A DNA stretch of 64,000 nt from JAFGVL01 sp964546015 (GTDB taxonomy: Bacteria > Bacteroidota > Bacteroidia > Bacteroidales > Paludibacteraceae). Below, piece after piece: positions 25,109 to 34,257 of the stretch; position 1 is the first letter of the stretch, and every line of letters begins with the position of its first letter. The DNA is taken from positions 62,001 to 126,000 of the forward strand of contig CAZJHO010000003.1 of the NCBI GenBank assembly GCA_964546015.1. The letters are read 5' to 3'. Position numbers and translations under genes: made by a program. Below the pieces are notes generated by a model, which saw only the letters and a program-made list of their open reading frames with translations, ran no database searches and was not told the DNA's origin.

Positions 25109-25924
25109 ATGAGAAATTGGGCTCCAATAAAAGATTATACCGATATTAAATTTGAATTTTACAACGGCATAGCTAAACTTACTATCAACCGTCCTGAGGT
25201 GCGCAATGCTTTTCGTCCGCAAACGATAAATGAACTATTAGACGCTTTCGAAATTTGTCGTGAACGCATGGATATAGGTGCAGTAGTACTTACCGGCGAA
25301 GGAGACAAAGCGTTTTGTTCCGGTGGCGACCAAAAGGTAAAAGGACTTGGCGGATACATTGATGATAATGGAGTACCACGCCTTAATGTGTTAGACTTAC
25401 ATAAAAAAATACGCTCATTGCCAAAGCCGGTTGTGGCAATGGTTAACGGTTTTGCTATTGGTGGAGGACATGTATTGCATGTAGTTTGCGATCTTTCCAT
25501 TGCATCCGAAAATGCCATTTTTGGGCAGACAGGTCCTAAAGTAGGCAGTTTCGATGCCGGATTCGGTTCTTCGTATTTGGCACGAATAGTAGGGCAAAAA
25601 AAAGCGCGTGAAATATGGTTCCTTTGCAAGCAATACACAGCTCAAGAAGCATTGGAAATGGGATTGGTAAATAAAGTAGTTCCTATTGAACAACTTGAAG
25701 ATACAGTTGTAGAATGGTGTGAAATAATGCTTCAACGCAGCCATACTGCTTTGCGCATGATAAAACGAGGGCTTAATGCCGAACTCGACGGACAAGCCGG
25801 ATTGATGGAATTTGCAGGAGATGCCACTTTGATGTACTATTTAATGGAAGAAGCTCAAGAAGGAAAACATGCATTCCTTGAAAAAAGAGATCCTAATTTT
25901 AAAAAATTCCCCAAATTTCCATAA
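25109..25924 (+). CDS. menB: 1,4-dihydroxy-2-naphthoyl-CoA synthase
   Basis: A 271-residue crotonase-fold enzyme of menaquinone biosynthesis. Recognisable are TINRPEVRNAFRPQT, the CSGGDQ oxyanion-hole motif, MVNGFAIGGGHVLHVVCDLSIAS and GQTGPKVGSFDAGFGSSYLAR, all typical of MenB. It closes the naphthoate ring from o-succinylbenzoyl-CoA. No other men genes are in the window. Menaquinone fits with the nuo operon and fumarate reduction expected in this group. Confidence 0.95.
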   Translation: MRNWAPIKDYTDIKFEFYNGIAKLTINRPEVRNAFRPQTINELLDAFEICRERMDIGAVVLTGEGDKAFCSGGDQKVKGLGGYIDDNGVPRLNVLDLHKKIRSLPKPVVAMVNGFAIGGGHVLHVVCDLSIASENAIFGQTGPKVGSFDAGFGSSYLARIVGQKKAREIWFLCKQYTAQEALEMGLVNKVVPIEQLEDTVVEWCEIMLQRSHTALRMIKRGLNAELDGQAGLMEFAGDATLMYYLMEEAQEGKHAFLEKRDPNFKKFPKFP

Positions 25925-26001
25925 AAAAATTATCTGCCTGAAAAACATTATGTTTCAGAAAGTCTATTTTTAATTTTTAGAAACTCATAAATTTTACGAT
26001 T

Positions 26002-26523
26002 ATGAAAAAATCAATTTTCTTAAAAAGACATTTGTGTTTGCTACTTTTTCTTGCAGGAATCAGCATAACTGCTTGTTCGTCCTCCCCTACACCAACCATC
26101 AGTAAAATATATTCAAACGAGCAAATAGCACAAATGATTGCCGGATATAAAGCCGCTTTATCAAAAGATGTAATCCCATCTGCCATACTACAGCAAAAAT
26201 TAATAACTGATTTTCCTAAAGCACAAGACATTGAGTGGGAAAATGCAAACAACATTTACAAAGTTGAATTTGAAATTAAATCTACAGACTATAAAGCGTA
26301 CTATGATGAGAAAGGAAATTTAATTTACTATTCTTTTGATTTACATAAATCAGATTTACCTGAAGTTGTAAAAAATAGTGTTGCAAATAAATTTCCCAAA
26401 TATCGTATTGAAGATGTAGATAAAATTTACCAAGGAACAGAATGTTTTTATCTTGTTGAAGTTGAGAGAAAAGAGATGGAAATGAAAGCGTTATTTAAAG
26501 AAGACGGAACATTTATACAATAG
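26002..26523 (+). CDS. PepSY-like lipoprotein (two repeats)
   Basis: A 173-residue exported lipoprotein. The signal has a lipobox (ITACSS, Cys25). Two similar units follow, each with a FPKA/FPKY start, a tyrosine-rich strand and a DEKGNLI/KEDGTFI turn (about residues 75-115 and 130-172). This is the Bacteroidota PepSY-like/DUF2874 pattern. Function is unknown; inhibitory or protein-binding roles have been suggested for related families. A terminator follows directly. Confidence 0.72.
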   Translation: MKKSIFLKRHLCLLLFLAGISITACSSSPTPTISKIYSNEQIAQMIAGYKAALSKDVIPSAILQQKLITDFPKAQDIEWENANNIYKVEFEIKSTDYKAYYDEKGNLIYYSFDLHKSDLPEVVKNSVANKFPKYRIEDVDKIYQGTECFYLVEVERKEMEMKALFKEDGTFIQ

Positions 26524-26542
26524 AGAATCTCAATAAATATTT

Positions 26543-26581
26543 GAAAAATCCCCCGAAATTTTCATTTCGAGGGATTTTTAT
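26543..26581 (+). terminator. Terminator of the PepSY-like gene
   Basis: AATCCCCCGAAAT faces ATTTCGAGGGATT, followed by a T run. It lies 20 bp after the stop codon. Confidence 0.88.
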
Positions 26582-26686
26582 TAAAAAATTATGTTATTAA
26601 ACATATTTTTTTGCGTATTTTCTTAGTTATGTTGAATTTAATAATTAATTTTGTGCCCCATAAAATATGTTTTTCAGCATAAAATA

Positions 26687-27400
26687 ATGGCAAGAAGGAC
26701 TACAATACAAATTCCGAGCATAAATGAAGTTACTGATTTTTGGGGAGTTCTCAACGAAGATCAGAAAATTTATTTGCAAGCGAATATCAAATTAGAGCAC
26801 TTTAAACGAAACGAGATCATCCACCACGAAGGTGACACACCTACACATATGATGATTTTGATGAAAGGCAAAGTAAAAATATACAAAGCAGGCGTTGGCG
26901 GAAGAAGTCAAATAATGCGTTTGTTAAAACCTTTCGAGTATTTCGGTTATCGTGCCATTTTTGCTCCCGAAGGAATCTACAAAGGATACAATACGAGCGC
27001 ACGAGCATTTGAACCTTGTGCTATTTATATGATCCCGTTACAAGTTATTTCTAAACTTGTTACGGAAAATGCAAAATTGGCATTTTCTTTTATACAACGC
27101 TTAGCTGCCGATTTAGGTGCTTCTGATGCTCGAATCGTAACACTAACTCAAAAACATGTACGAGGTCGTTTAGCAGAAGCATTATTGACCCTTAAAGACA
27201 ACTACGGAATGGAAACCGATGGAGCCACTATTAATATTTATTTAGCTAGAGAAGATTTAGCCAGTCTTTCCAATATGACTACTGCCAACGCTATTCGTAC
27301 TTTAGCTATTTTTGCTTCCGAAAAGATCATTGCTTTAGATGGTAAAAAAATAAAAATAATAAATGAAGAAAAATTACATAAAATAAGTCGATTAGGATAA
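26687..27400 (+). CDS. Crp/Fnr-family transcription regulator
   Basis: A 237-residue regulator with an N-terminal cyclic-nucleotide-binding-like beta roll (about residues 30-140, including HEGDTPTHMMILMKGKVKIY) and a C-terminal Crp-type winged helix (about 165-230, ISLAREDLASLSNMTTANAIRTLA pattern). No cysteine cluster of true Fnr is seen, so the signal is unknown. ATG 26687 is chosen; the earlier in-frame TTG would lie on the -7 element TAATTTTG (26646-26653). It is followed by a terminator and then the metal ATPase, which it might or might not control. Confidence 0.88.
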   Translation: MARRTTIQIPSINEVTDFWGVLNEDQKIYLQANIKLEHFKRNEIIHHEGDTPTHMMILMKGKVKIYKAGVGGRSQIMRLLKPFEYFGYRAIFAPEGIYKGYNTSARAFEPCAIYMIPLQVISKLVTENAKLAFSFIQRLAADLGASDARIVTLTQKHVRGRLAEALLTLKDNYGMETDGATINIYLAREDLASLSNMTTANAIRTLAIFASEKIIALDGKKIKIINEEKLHKISRLG

Positions 27401-27420
27401 TTACTTCATAAAATTTACAA

Positions 27421-27456
27421 AAAGGTTTGTTGTGTTAAATGCAACGAATCTTTTTT
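27421..27456 (+). terminator. Terminator of the Crp/Fnr gene
   Basis: AAAGGTTTGTTG faces CAACGAATCTTT (with G-T pairs), followed by a T run, 20 bp after the stop. Confidence 0.75.
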
Positions 27457-27523
27457 ATTTGCAATACGATTGCAATATAAAAATTTCTATTTTTGTTCAT
27501 CATAAAAAAATATCATAAATAAA

Positions 27524-29407
27524 ATGAAACTACCATTAAACGATAAAAAATTTATCTTTTTACTAGTCGCTGTATTTTTATCTGTTACACTTGAAGTTTT
27601 ATCCATCACCGGCATTAATATTCCTATGCCGTACGCCCCTTTTATATACGGTGCATTTATAATAACTATCGGTTATGAGGTTCTTTGGAGCGGAATAAAA
27701 TCATTATTAAGATTAAAAATCGGAAGTATCAATCTATTAATGTTAATTGCTGTTTGTGCTGCATTCTATTTACAAGAATATCCGGAGGCGGCGGTTGTTA
27801 TTGTACTTTATGTATTAGGAGAAAAACTTGAAGATATTGGAATTGATAACAGCATGTCAGCTCTGAATGATTTAGTAAACAATACGCCTAAAGTTGCCAC
27901 GCTCGAAGAAACAGGCGAAGTTGTTCCTATTGAACAAATTGAAATTGGAACCATTGTATTGGTAAAACCTCATGATTTAATACCTATTGACGGAGTAATA
28001 GAGGCCGGATCTACTGCAATAGATGAGTCGAGCATTACCGGCGAACCGATTCCCAAAGAAAAAAATGTAAACGACACGGTTTTTGCAGGAACTCTTAACC
28101 AAAACGGTTTTATCAAAATAAAATCGACTAAACTAGCTAAAGATACAACCTTCGCACAAATAGTAGAACTGACTTACAAAGCTCAGAGCCAAAAATCGGA
28201 TGCTCAAAAATTCATTCAACGATTTGCACAAATATATACACCTATCGTTATCATTTTGGCTGTAGCCCTTTTTCTAATTCCATCCTTTATCTTAGGTGGG
28301 AACACAAATCATTGGCTCAACCAAGCTATAACTCTTTTGGTTATTTCATGTCCTTGTGCATTGGTTATTTCTACGCCGGTAGCTATTTATGCAGCAATAG
28401 GAAATGCTTCTACCAAAGGAATTCTGATTAAAGGAGGAAAATACTTAGAAGCAATGGCTAATATTTCTGCCATAGGATTGGATAAAACACGCACAATTAC
28501 TTATGGAAAACCTATAGTTTCGGATATTATTCCATTTAATGATAATGATATAGAAGAAGTGTTAGCTTGCAGTGCAGGTACTGAATTATTTTCGGAACAT
28601 CCTTTAGGACAAGCTATCGTGAATGCTTCAATAGAAAAAGGCTACAAACCACACACAACCAATCATTTTGAAAGTGTAGTAGGACAAGGCGCTAAATCAA
28701 ACTGTCTGGTATGCGATAATAAAACCGTTTTAGTAGGAAAATTAGATTTCATAGAACAACACCATCCATTTGGAAAAGAAGTAACAAATATGGTCGAAAA
28801 ATTTGCCGAAGAAGGAAAAACTTGTGTTGCCGTTAGTTGCGATGATGAGATACGAGGTATCATAGCATTGACAGATGAAATAAAAGCTGACAGTGCCGAA
28901 GCTATACAAAAATTGAAAGAACTAAATGTGGAGCCGATAATGGTTACAGGAGACAATAATAAAGCAGCCCATTACATCGCAGCTTTAGTAGGAATAAACA
29001 ATATTCACGGAGAATTATTGCCACAAGATAAAGCAATGGTTATAAAAGAGCTACGAAAAAACAACAAAGCTGTTGCTATGGTTGGCGATGGAGTTAACGA
29101 TGCGCCCGCTTTAGCCGAATCAACTGTAGGTATTGCAATGAGTGCAGCCGGTAGCGATACGGCCATCGAAATTGCCAACATTGCATTAATGAACGATAAA
29201 TTATCGCTAATTCCTTACTTAATCAGATTAAGTCGTCAAACAGTAAAAACCATCAAACGAAATACTATTGGAGCCATTGCCATAAAAGTGTTGTTTATCC
29301 TTTTAGCATTTCTAGGATATAGTAACCTGGTCTTTGCAATAGCTGCTGATGTTGGTGTAATGTTAGTGGTTGTACTAATTAGCCTTCGATTAATGTACTT
29401 CAAATAA
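27524..29407 (+). CDS. Heavy-metal P1B-type ATPase
   Basis: A 627-residue metal-exporting ATPase without an N-terminal metal-binding domain. The actuator has SSITGEP (169-175), the membrane metal site is CPC (276-278), the SEHPLGQAI histidine-proline motif binds ATP, and MVGDGVNDAPAL is the hinge. The phosphorylation loop reads DKTRT (320-324; codons 28481-28495) where DKTGT is usual; the Asp itself is intact. CPC with the SEHPL motif fits Zn/Cd/Pb or Cu. A possible -7 box TATTTTTG lies at 27488-27495. Confidence 0.9.
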   Translation: MKLPLNDKKFIFLLVAVFLSVTLEVLSITGINIPMPYAPFIYGAFIITIGYEVLWSGIKSLLRLKIGSINLLMLIAVCAAFYLQEYPEAAVVIVLYVLGEKLEDIGIDNSMSALNDLVNNTPKVATLEETGEVVPIEQIEIGTIVLVKPHDLIPIDGVIEAGSTAIDESSITGEPIPKEKNVNDTVFAGTLNQNGFIKIKSTKLAKDTTFAQIVELTYKAQSQKSDAQKFIQRFAQIYTPIVIILAVALFLIPSFILGGNTNHWLNQAITLLVISCPCALVISTPVAIYAAIGNASTKGILIKGGKYLEAMANISAIGLDKTRTITYGKPIVSDIIPFNDNDIEEVLACSAGTELFSEHPLGQAIVNASIEKGYKPHTTNHFESVVGQGAKSNCLVCDNKTVLVGKLDFIEQHHPFGKEVTNMVEKFAEEGKTCVAVSCDDEIRGIIALTDEIKADSAEAIQKLKELNVEPIMVTGDNNKAAHYIAALVGINNIHGELLPQDKAMVIKELRKNNKAVAMVGDGVNDAPALAESTVGIAMSAAGSDTAIEIANIALMNDKLSLIPYLIRLSRQTVKTIKRNTIGAIAIKVLFILLAFLGYSNLVFAIAADVGVMLVVVLISLRLMYFK

Positions 29408-29422
29408 AGGTTCCCAAACAAA

Positions 29423-30829
29423 TTAATTTTCAGAAGCAGATTTCTTGTTTTTCTCTTCTAATTCAAGTTTCCGGGCAAGTTTGAAATAATCTTCCGGAGA
29501 TTGATCTTGAGCATTCATTTCTTGCTCTAAAAGATGTATTTCCCGAAATAATTCTTGTTTATATTTATCATCTTTTTTTGCTAAGATGTATTCCGTGCGT
29601 TTTTGTTCTATAAAACGCTTTCTTTCTACATTATCAGATTCGAGCATACGAGCAGTCTGATAAGCTGTCAGTGCTTCTTTACTTTCAAATTGTTCTATAG
29701 ATGTGTAAACAATATTATCTGTCACCACAAAAAAAATTTCATGCTTAGCTTTTTTATTGTCTGACTCTTTTGAATGTTCAATCGTTTCATCCAAAGACAA
29801 TGAATATTTCTTGAGTTGAGCTACCGCTATTTTTTCATTAATATCTTCTGATTCAAATAATATTTTTGTTGCGTTAGGCTTAAACTTATAAATAATAACT
29901 TTATCCGACAATTGATTTCGATCTGTTGCAAAATAACCGATATTAGTTTCTTCATCAATTGCAAAAAGGTAGTCATTTGATGGAGAATTAAATGGCATAC
30001 CTATATTTTCAGGTTTTAAAAAATCATTATTGGAACGACTGTATCGACTCACGAAAATATCATAGCCTCCTATTGAATTTTCTCCATCAGAAGCAAAATA
30101 AAGAGTAACTCCATCAGGCATAAGAAATGGGAAATTTTCGTTACTTGTTGTGTTTATTTGTGGAGATAACAACTCTTTATCCGCCCACCCATCAATAAGT
30201 TTGCTTACTGCAAATAAATCCGACTGATTATCTCCATTAATTTGGGCAAAATATACACGATCTTCTCGCTCTGTAATAAAACCTGTTAGCAATCTATTGT
30301 TTAAGCTATCTGACTCTACCTCAAATATTTCTCCTGCATCATTGCTCAATTTATAATAATTAAAGAAATCTTTTTTTGACACAACCAAACTATCTATTAT
30401 TTGTATTTCTTGTACTGATTGCAACATATTTTGAGCTTTTTCAGCCTTTCCGATAGCTTTTTGAATACTTACAATAGCAGAAGTATCACTTGCCAAGAAA
30501 GCTTTGTTGTAAAACCGAATGGATTCTTCAAAGTTATATTTTTGATAATACAAATCACCCAATACAAAATTGGCTATTGCAATTTTCCTTGATGCCAAAG
30601 TCAATGGCTTAATAGCAGAGTCTAACTCTCCTAATTGAAAAAGACAAGTGCCATATTTATAGTTCAATTCAGCATCTTGTAGTTTACTCCTAAGTAAAAT
30701 TTCATATTTAAGTTTAGCCGCATAAAAATCTCTTTTGACAAATAAAGCATCAGCATCAGATAATATACCTGCTAACAAAAACGCTTCAAAGCCAATCAAA
30801 AAAAACAATACAAACGACAATCTTCTCAT
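29423..30829 (-). CDS. TPR and PD40 repeat exported protein
   Basis: A 468-residue exported protein of unknown role. The signal peptide covers about residues 1-20 (MRRLSFVLFFLIGFEAFLLA). Next come TPR-like helices (about 22-140), a region with WD40-like beta-propeller PD40 strands (NFPFLMPDGVTLYFASDG, GGYDIFVSRY, FNSPSNDYLFAID), and a charged coiled-coil-like C-terminus. The set recalls Bacteroidota OmpA/PD40 envelope proteins but lacks an OmpA domain. ATG 30829 gives the proper signal; an upstream start adds seven residues. It converges on the metal ATPase. Confidence 0.75.
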   Translation of the reverse strand: MRRLSFVLFFLIGFEAFLLAGILSDADALFVKRDFYAAKLKYEILLRSKLQDAELNYKYGTCLFQLGELDSAIKPLTLASRKIAIANFVLGDLYYQKYNFEESIRFYNKAFLASDTSAIVSIQKAIGKAEKAQNMLQSVQEIQIIDSLVVSKKDFFNYYKLSNDAGEIFEVESDSLNNRLLTGFITEREDRVYFAQINGDNQSDLFAVSKLIDGWADKELLSPQINTTSNENFPFLMPDGVTLYFASDGENSIGGYDIFVSRYSRSNNDFLKPENIGMPFNSPSNDYLFAIDEETNIGYFATDRNQLSDKVIIYKFKPNATKILFESEDINEKIAVAQLKKYSLSLDETIEHSKESDNKKAKHEIFFVVTDNIVYTSIEQFESKEALTAYQTARMLESDNVERKRFIEQKRTEYILAKKDDKYKQELFREIHLLEQEMNAQDQSPEDYFKLARKLELEEKNKKSASEN

Positions 30830-30852
30830 ATGTATTCCCTTAATAAACATTT

Positions 30853-30893
30853 AAAAGCCAAGAAATTGAAAGAATCATCAAATCTTGGCTTTT
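30853..30893 (-). terminator. Terminator of the phosphate transporter gene
   Basis: AAAAGCCAAG faces CTTGGCTTTT around a 21-nt loop, 21 bp after the leftward stop. Confidence 0.75.
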
Positions 30894-30914
30894 ATTATTT
30901 CATTATATTTATAT

Positions 30915-31952
30915 TCAAATAAATAATTGAATTAGCCAATAAACAGCAGCAGCTAACAACGCACTAACCGGAATAGTTAGAATCCATGCCCAAATAAGAT
31001 TTCGAGTTACTCCCCAACGAACTGCCGACAAACGCTTTACTGAACCAACCCCCATAATAGCTCCCGTAATGGTATGTGTTGTACTCACAGGCACATGCAA
31101 AGCTTCAGAGATAAAGAGTGTCAAAGAGCCGGCTGTTTGCGCACAAAATCCTTCGACAGATGTAATCTTAGTAATGCCGCTACCCATGGTCTTCATTATT
31201 TTCCAGCCACCACACATAGTTCCCAATGCAATTGCGGCAAAACAAGTAAATGGAATCCAGTCATGCATTTCAGCCATGCTACTCATTTTCATAAAGTCGG
31301 GCAATCCAGGTATAGCCTGATTAGCTATTAATGCAGCACCAATAATCCCCATTACTTTTTGAGAATCGTTTAATCCATGTCCTATACTCAATCCTGCCGA
31401 AGACACCAATTGTAACCATTTAAACCATTTGTCGGCTTTAGCAGGTTTTACATTTTTCATAACATGATAAGTAAGGATGGTAACTATCAAGCCAATAATC
31501 ATACCCAACAATGGGGCACCGATAATAAAAATAGCTATAAAACCAATAGTACCTCCATCAACTGCTGCAAAATTAAAATTGTTCCCGGCAATAGCGGCTC
31601 CGGCAAAACCACCAATCAGTGTGTGAGATGAAGATGAAGGAATTCCTAACCACCAAGTGAGCAAATTCCACATAATAGCAGCTACCAATCCAGCGGCTAC
31701 TATTTCTGTTGTAATAAATTGTGGTCTAACTGTTTTTGAAACAGTATTAGCAATACTCTCGCCAAAACCACCCATAAAATGTACTGCTATAAAATAAGCT
31801 ACAAAATTAAAAAAAGCCGCCCAAATAACAGCTTGTATTGGTGTTAATACACGGGTAGAAACAACCGTCGCAATAGAGTTTGCTGCATCATGAAATCCGT
31901 TGATAAAATCGAAAATGATAGCTAAAACAATGACTACTATTAATAAAACCAT
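30915..31952 (-). CDS. pit: PiT-family inorganic phosphate transporter
   Basis: A 345-residue membrane transporter. The two family signatures are present: FDFINGFHDAANSIATVVSTR near the start and SVEGFCAQTAG..PVSTTHTITGAIMGVGS in the C-half. About ten hydrophobic segments are visible. It takes up phosphate coupled to H+ or Na+. The upstream gene is its usual partner, a DUF47/PhoU-like protein; a hairpin separates the two and may set their ratio. Confidence 0.93.
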   Translation of the reverse strand: MVLLIVVIVLAIIFDFINGFHDAANSIATVVSTRVLTPIQAVIWAAFFNFVAYFIAVHFMGGFGESIANTVSKTVRPQFITTEIVAAGLVAAIMWNLLTWWLGIPSSSSHTLIGGFAGAAIAGNNFNFAAVDGGTIGFIAIFIIGAPLLGMIIGLIVTILTYHVMKNVKPAKADKWFKWLQLVSSAGLSIGHGLNDSQKVMGIIGAALIANQAIPGLPDFMKMSSMAEMHDWIPFTCFAAIALGTMCGGWKIMKTMGSGITKITSVEGFCAQTAGSLTLFISEALHVPVSTTHTITGAIMGVGSVKRLSAVRWGVTRNLIWAWILTIPVSALLAAAVYWLIQLFI

Positions 31953-31980
31953 ATTTTTGATTTGTATTTAATTAGAAAAG

Positions 31981-32033
31981 AAAAAAGTTAGGAATTAAAA
32001 AGAACATTTTGTCCGGAAATTCCTAACTTTTTT
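31981..32033 (-). terminator. Hairpin between the DUF47 gene and pit
   Basis: AAAAAAGTTAGGAATT faces AATTCCTAACTTTTTT, giving a 16-bp stem with T runs on both strands. It overlaps the end of the DUF47 gene and lies 29 bp before the pit start, so it may partly terminate or simply stabilise the upstream mRNA. Confidence 0.8.
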
Positions 32034-32683
32034 TATGAGTATTTAATCAAGATAGTTTTCAGCACCTTAGCCACATCATTTACACAATTAGTGGTGCGCT
32101 CTAACTCTTTCATAATTTGGGTAAGTTTAAACAATTCAATAGCATCTTTTTCCATTTGGAAAACATCAAGCATAAAATGTTCATATAAATCATCGGCTTC
32201 ACGCTCCAATTCTTTCATCATACTACAACGAGCACGAACAATTTCACCTTTCGTCTTTAAACTGCTGAACTCTATCATTGCCGAACGAATCTCGTCGCAG
32301 CCTTTTTGGATAATATCTACTAATTCAAAAGCCTGCTGAGGTAAAACTTCAGGATTATAAAGTACTATTCGTTTGGATGCTCCATTGATATAATCTAATA
32401 CATCATCCAACGCATCAGCAAGCATACGAATATCTTCACGATCAAAAGGAGTTACAAAAGTATCATTCAAAGCTTCGAAAAGTTCATTGGTAATTCCGTC
32501 ACCTTTTTTTTCGGTTTCTTTGATGCGTTTGTAGATGTTTCGGCGCTCTTCAATATCCGTAGTTTTAACAAATTCGATAAAAATAGTTCCGGCTTCTGAC
32601 AATAACTTTCCCGAAGCTTCGAACAAAGGGAAGAAAGTGCTTTCTTTTGGTAAGAAAAATGAAAAGATAGAATTTAGTTTCAT
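32033..32683 (-). CDS. DUF47/PhoU-like phosphate transport regulator
   Basis: A 216-residue all-helical protein of the TIGR00153/DUF47 family. The PhoU-like repeats carry ETEKKGDGITNELFEALNDTFVTPFDREDI and the READDLYEHFMLDVF acid cluster that binds metal in relatives. It is cytoplasmic and is thought to modulate the PiT transporter encoded just downstream. A good promoter lies at 32710-32740. Confidence 0.9.
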   Translation of the reverse strand: MKLNSIFSFFLPKESTFFPLFEASGKLLSEAGTIFIEFVKTTDIEERRNIYKRIKETEKKGDGITNELFEALNDTFVTPFDREDIRMLADALDDVLDYINGASKRIVLYNPEVLPQQAFELVDIIQKGCDEIRSAMIEFSSLKTKGEIVRARCSMMKELEREADDLYEHFMLDVFQMEKDAIELFKLTQIMKELERTTNCVNDVAKVLKTILIKYS

Positions 32684-32709
32684 TCTTTTTATTATGTTTT
32701 TTGAAATTA

Positions 32710-32740
32710 CAAATATAAAACAACAAGGAAAACTATCAAA
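32710..32740 (-). promoter_or_regulatory. Promoter of the DUF47-pit unit
   Basis: On the minus strand TTTG (32737-32740), 19 bp and TATATTTG (32710-32717), 26 nt before the start codon. Confidence 0.7.
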
Positions 32741-32759
32741 AAAGTCTCTCTTTTTTAAG

Positions 32760-34190
32760 TTAAATTATTCCAAAAGACCCTGTAGTAAGCCATTGGTAAA
32801 TACAACTTATCAATCCGATAAATATAGTCCCCGCCAAACAGATCCATAAAGCGATTTTTGCATAACAATCTGTTTTTATAGGGGCAATAGCATTATCATT
32901 AGGGTTAATAAACATTGCTTTTACTACCAACAAATAATAATACAAAGAAACAACAGTATTAAGCAATGCAATAAAAACTAAAATATAATAACCTTGATGC
33001 GCTGCTACAATAAATACGAAGAATTTACTGAAGAAACCGGCAAATGGAGGAATTCCTGCCAATGAAAACAAAAATAACATCAACGCTACGCTCAATTTAG
33101 GATTGGTTTTATACAAACCACTATAGTCGGCTATATTTTGTTTTTTAGAAGCATTCTCGATAATCGAAACCACACCGAATAAACCGATATTCGATACCAA
33201 ATATACCAACAAATAATACAATACAGCCGACATTCCTTCTGGAGTTCCGGCAATAATACCCAACATAATATATCCTGCTTGCGAAATAGAAGAAAATGCT
33301 AAGAAGCGTTTCATATTACGCTGACGCATTGCAAATAAGTTACCAATAGTAATAGTAATAACAATCAGTCCCCAAACTATATATTCCCAATAAAGTGCCA
33401 ATCCGCCAAAAACTTTGAACAACACCAGCATCAAAGCAACTGCAGCTGCACCTTTCGAAACAACAGACAAGAAAGCTGTAATGTTGGTTGGTGCACCCTG
33501 ATACACATCGGCAGTCCAAAGATGGAAAGGAACCAACGAGATTTTAAATGCCATGCCGGAAAGGAAAAACACCATTCCCAACAATGTAAGCGAATTTAAC
33601 GAAACCGTATAGCGCATCACATCGAAATATAAACCTTCGCTACCGGCAGACCCATATAACATGGCAATACCAAACAGCATCATAGCCGAAGAAAATGCAG
33701 CGATTAAAACAAATTTAGCACCTGCTTCAACAGATTCCAACGAATATTTATTATAAGCAATCAACGCTACCAAAGGCAATGATGCTAACTCTAATCCAAT
33801 GTAGAAAATCAAGAAATGTCCGGCGGAAATCATTAAATCCATTCCCAACAAAGTGGAAAGAATCAAAATGTAAACTTCTGATTTTTTGTGGAAAGTATGT
33901 TCATCGTTCAACCAAGTTTTTGATTGAAAAAAAACCAAGATCACACCTAAATTAAGTAATGATTTTACAATTGCCGTCATTGAATCCGAAACAAACATGC
34001 CGCCGAAAAATGTTCCGGAACATACCGGCAAAAAACTTATAACAGTACTTACCAAAAATAATGTACAAGCTATCGCATCAGTATATTTTTTCGTTTTGTC
34101 GGACGCGAACAAATCATAAATAATCAAAAATACAATTTGAAAAATGATCAAGAACTCTGTTCGCATCAAAAATAAGGTGTCTAAATTCAT
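32760..34190 (-). CDS. nuoN: NADH-quinone oxidoreductase subunit N
   Basis: A 476-residue antiporter-like membrane subunit of complex I, about 14 helices. The key charged residues lie in the HFLIFYIGLELASLPL segment (Glu) and in VSLVPFHLWTADVYQGAPT; the FLAFSSISQAGYIMLG loop is typical. It moves ions across the membrane arm. It is the last gene of the leftward nuo operon; no terminator was found after it. Confidence 0.95.
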   Translation of the reverse strand: MNLDTLFLMRTEFLIIFQIVFLIIYDLFASDKTKKYTDAIACTLFLVSTVISFLPVCSGTFFGGMFVSDSMTAIVKSLLNLGVILVFFQSKTWLNDEHTFHKKSEVYILILSTLLGMDLMISAGHFLIFYIGLELASLPLVALIAYNKYSLESVEAGAKFVLIAAFSSAMMLFGIAMLYGSAGSEGLYFDVMRYTVSLNSLTLLGMVFFLSGMAFKISLVPFHLWTADVYQGAPTNITAFLSVVSKGAAAVALMLVLFKVFGGLALYWEYIVWGLIVITITIGNLFAMRQRNMKRFLAFSSISQAGYIMLGIIAGTPEGMSAVLYYLLVYLVSNIGLFGVVSIIENASKKQNIADYSGLYKTNPKLSVALMLFLFSLAGIPPFAGFFSKFFVFIVAAHQGYYILVFIALLNTVVSLYYYLLVVKAMFINPNDNAIAPIKTDCYAKIALWICLAGTIFIGLISCIYQWLTTGSFGII

Positions 34191-34257
34191 CTTTATATTT
34201 ACTAATAAGTAATTTTCTTAAATATATTATCAAAAACCTCAAATAGATTTTGGTGCA

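Noticed and set aside
25159..25638. 159-codon frame antisense to menB
   Set aside because: It overlaps a clear menB gene and has the composition of a shadow frame.
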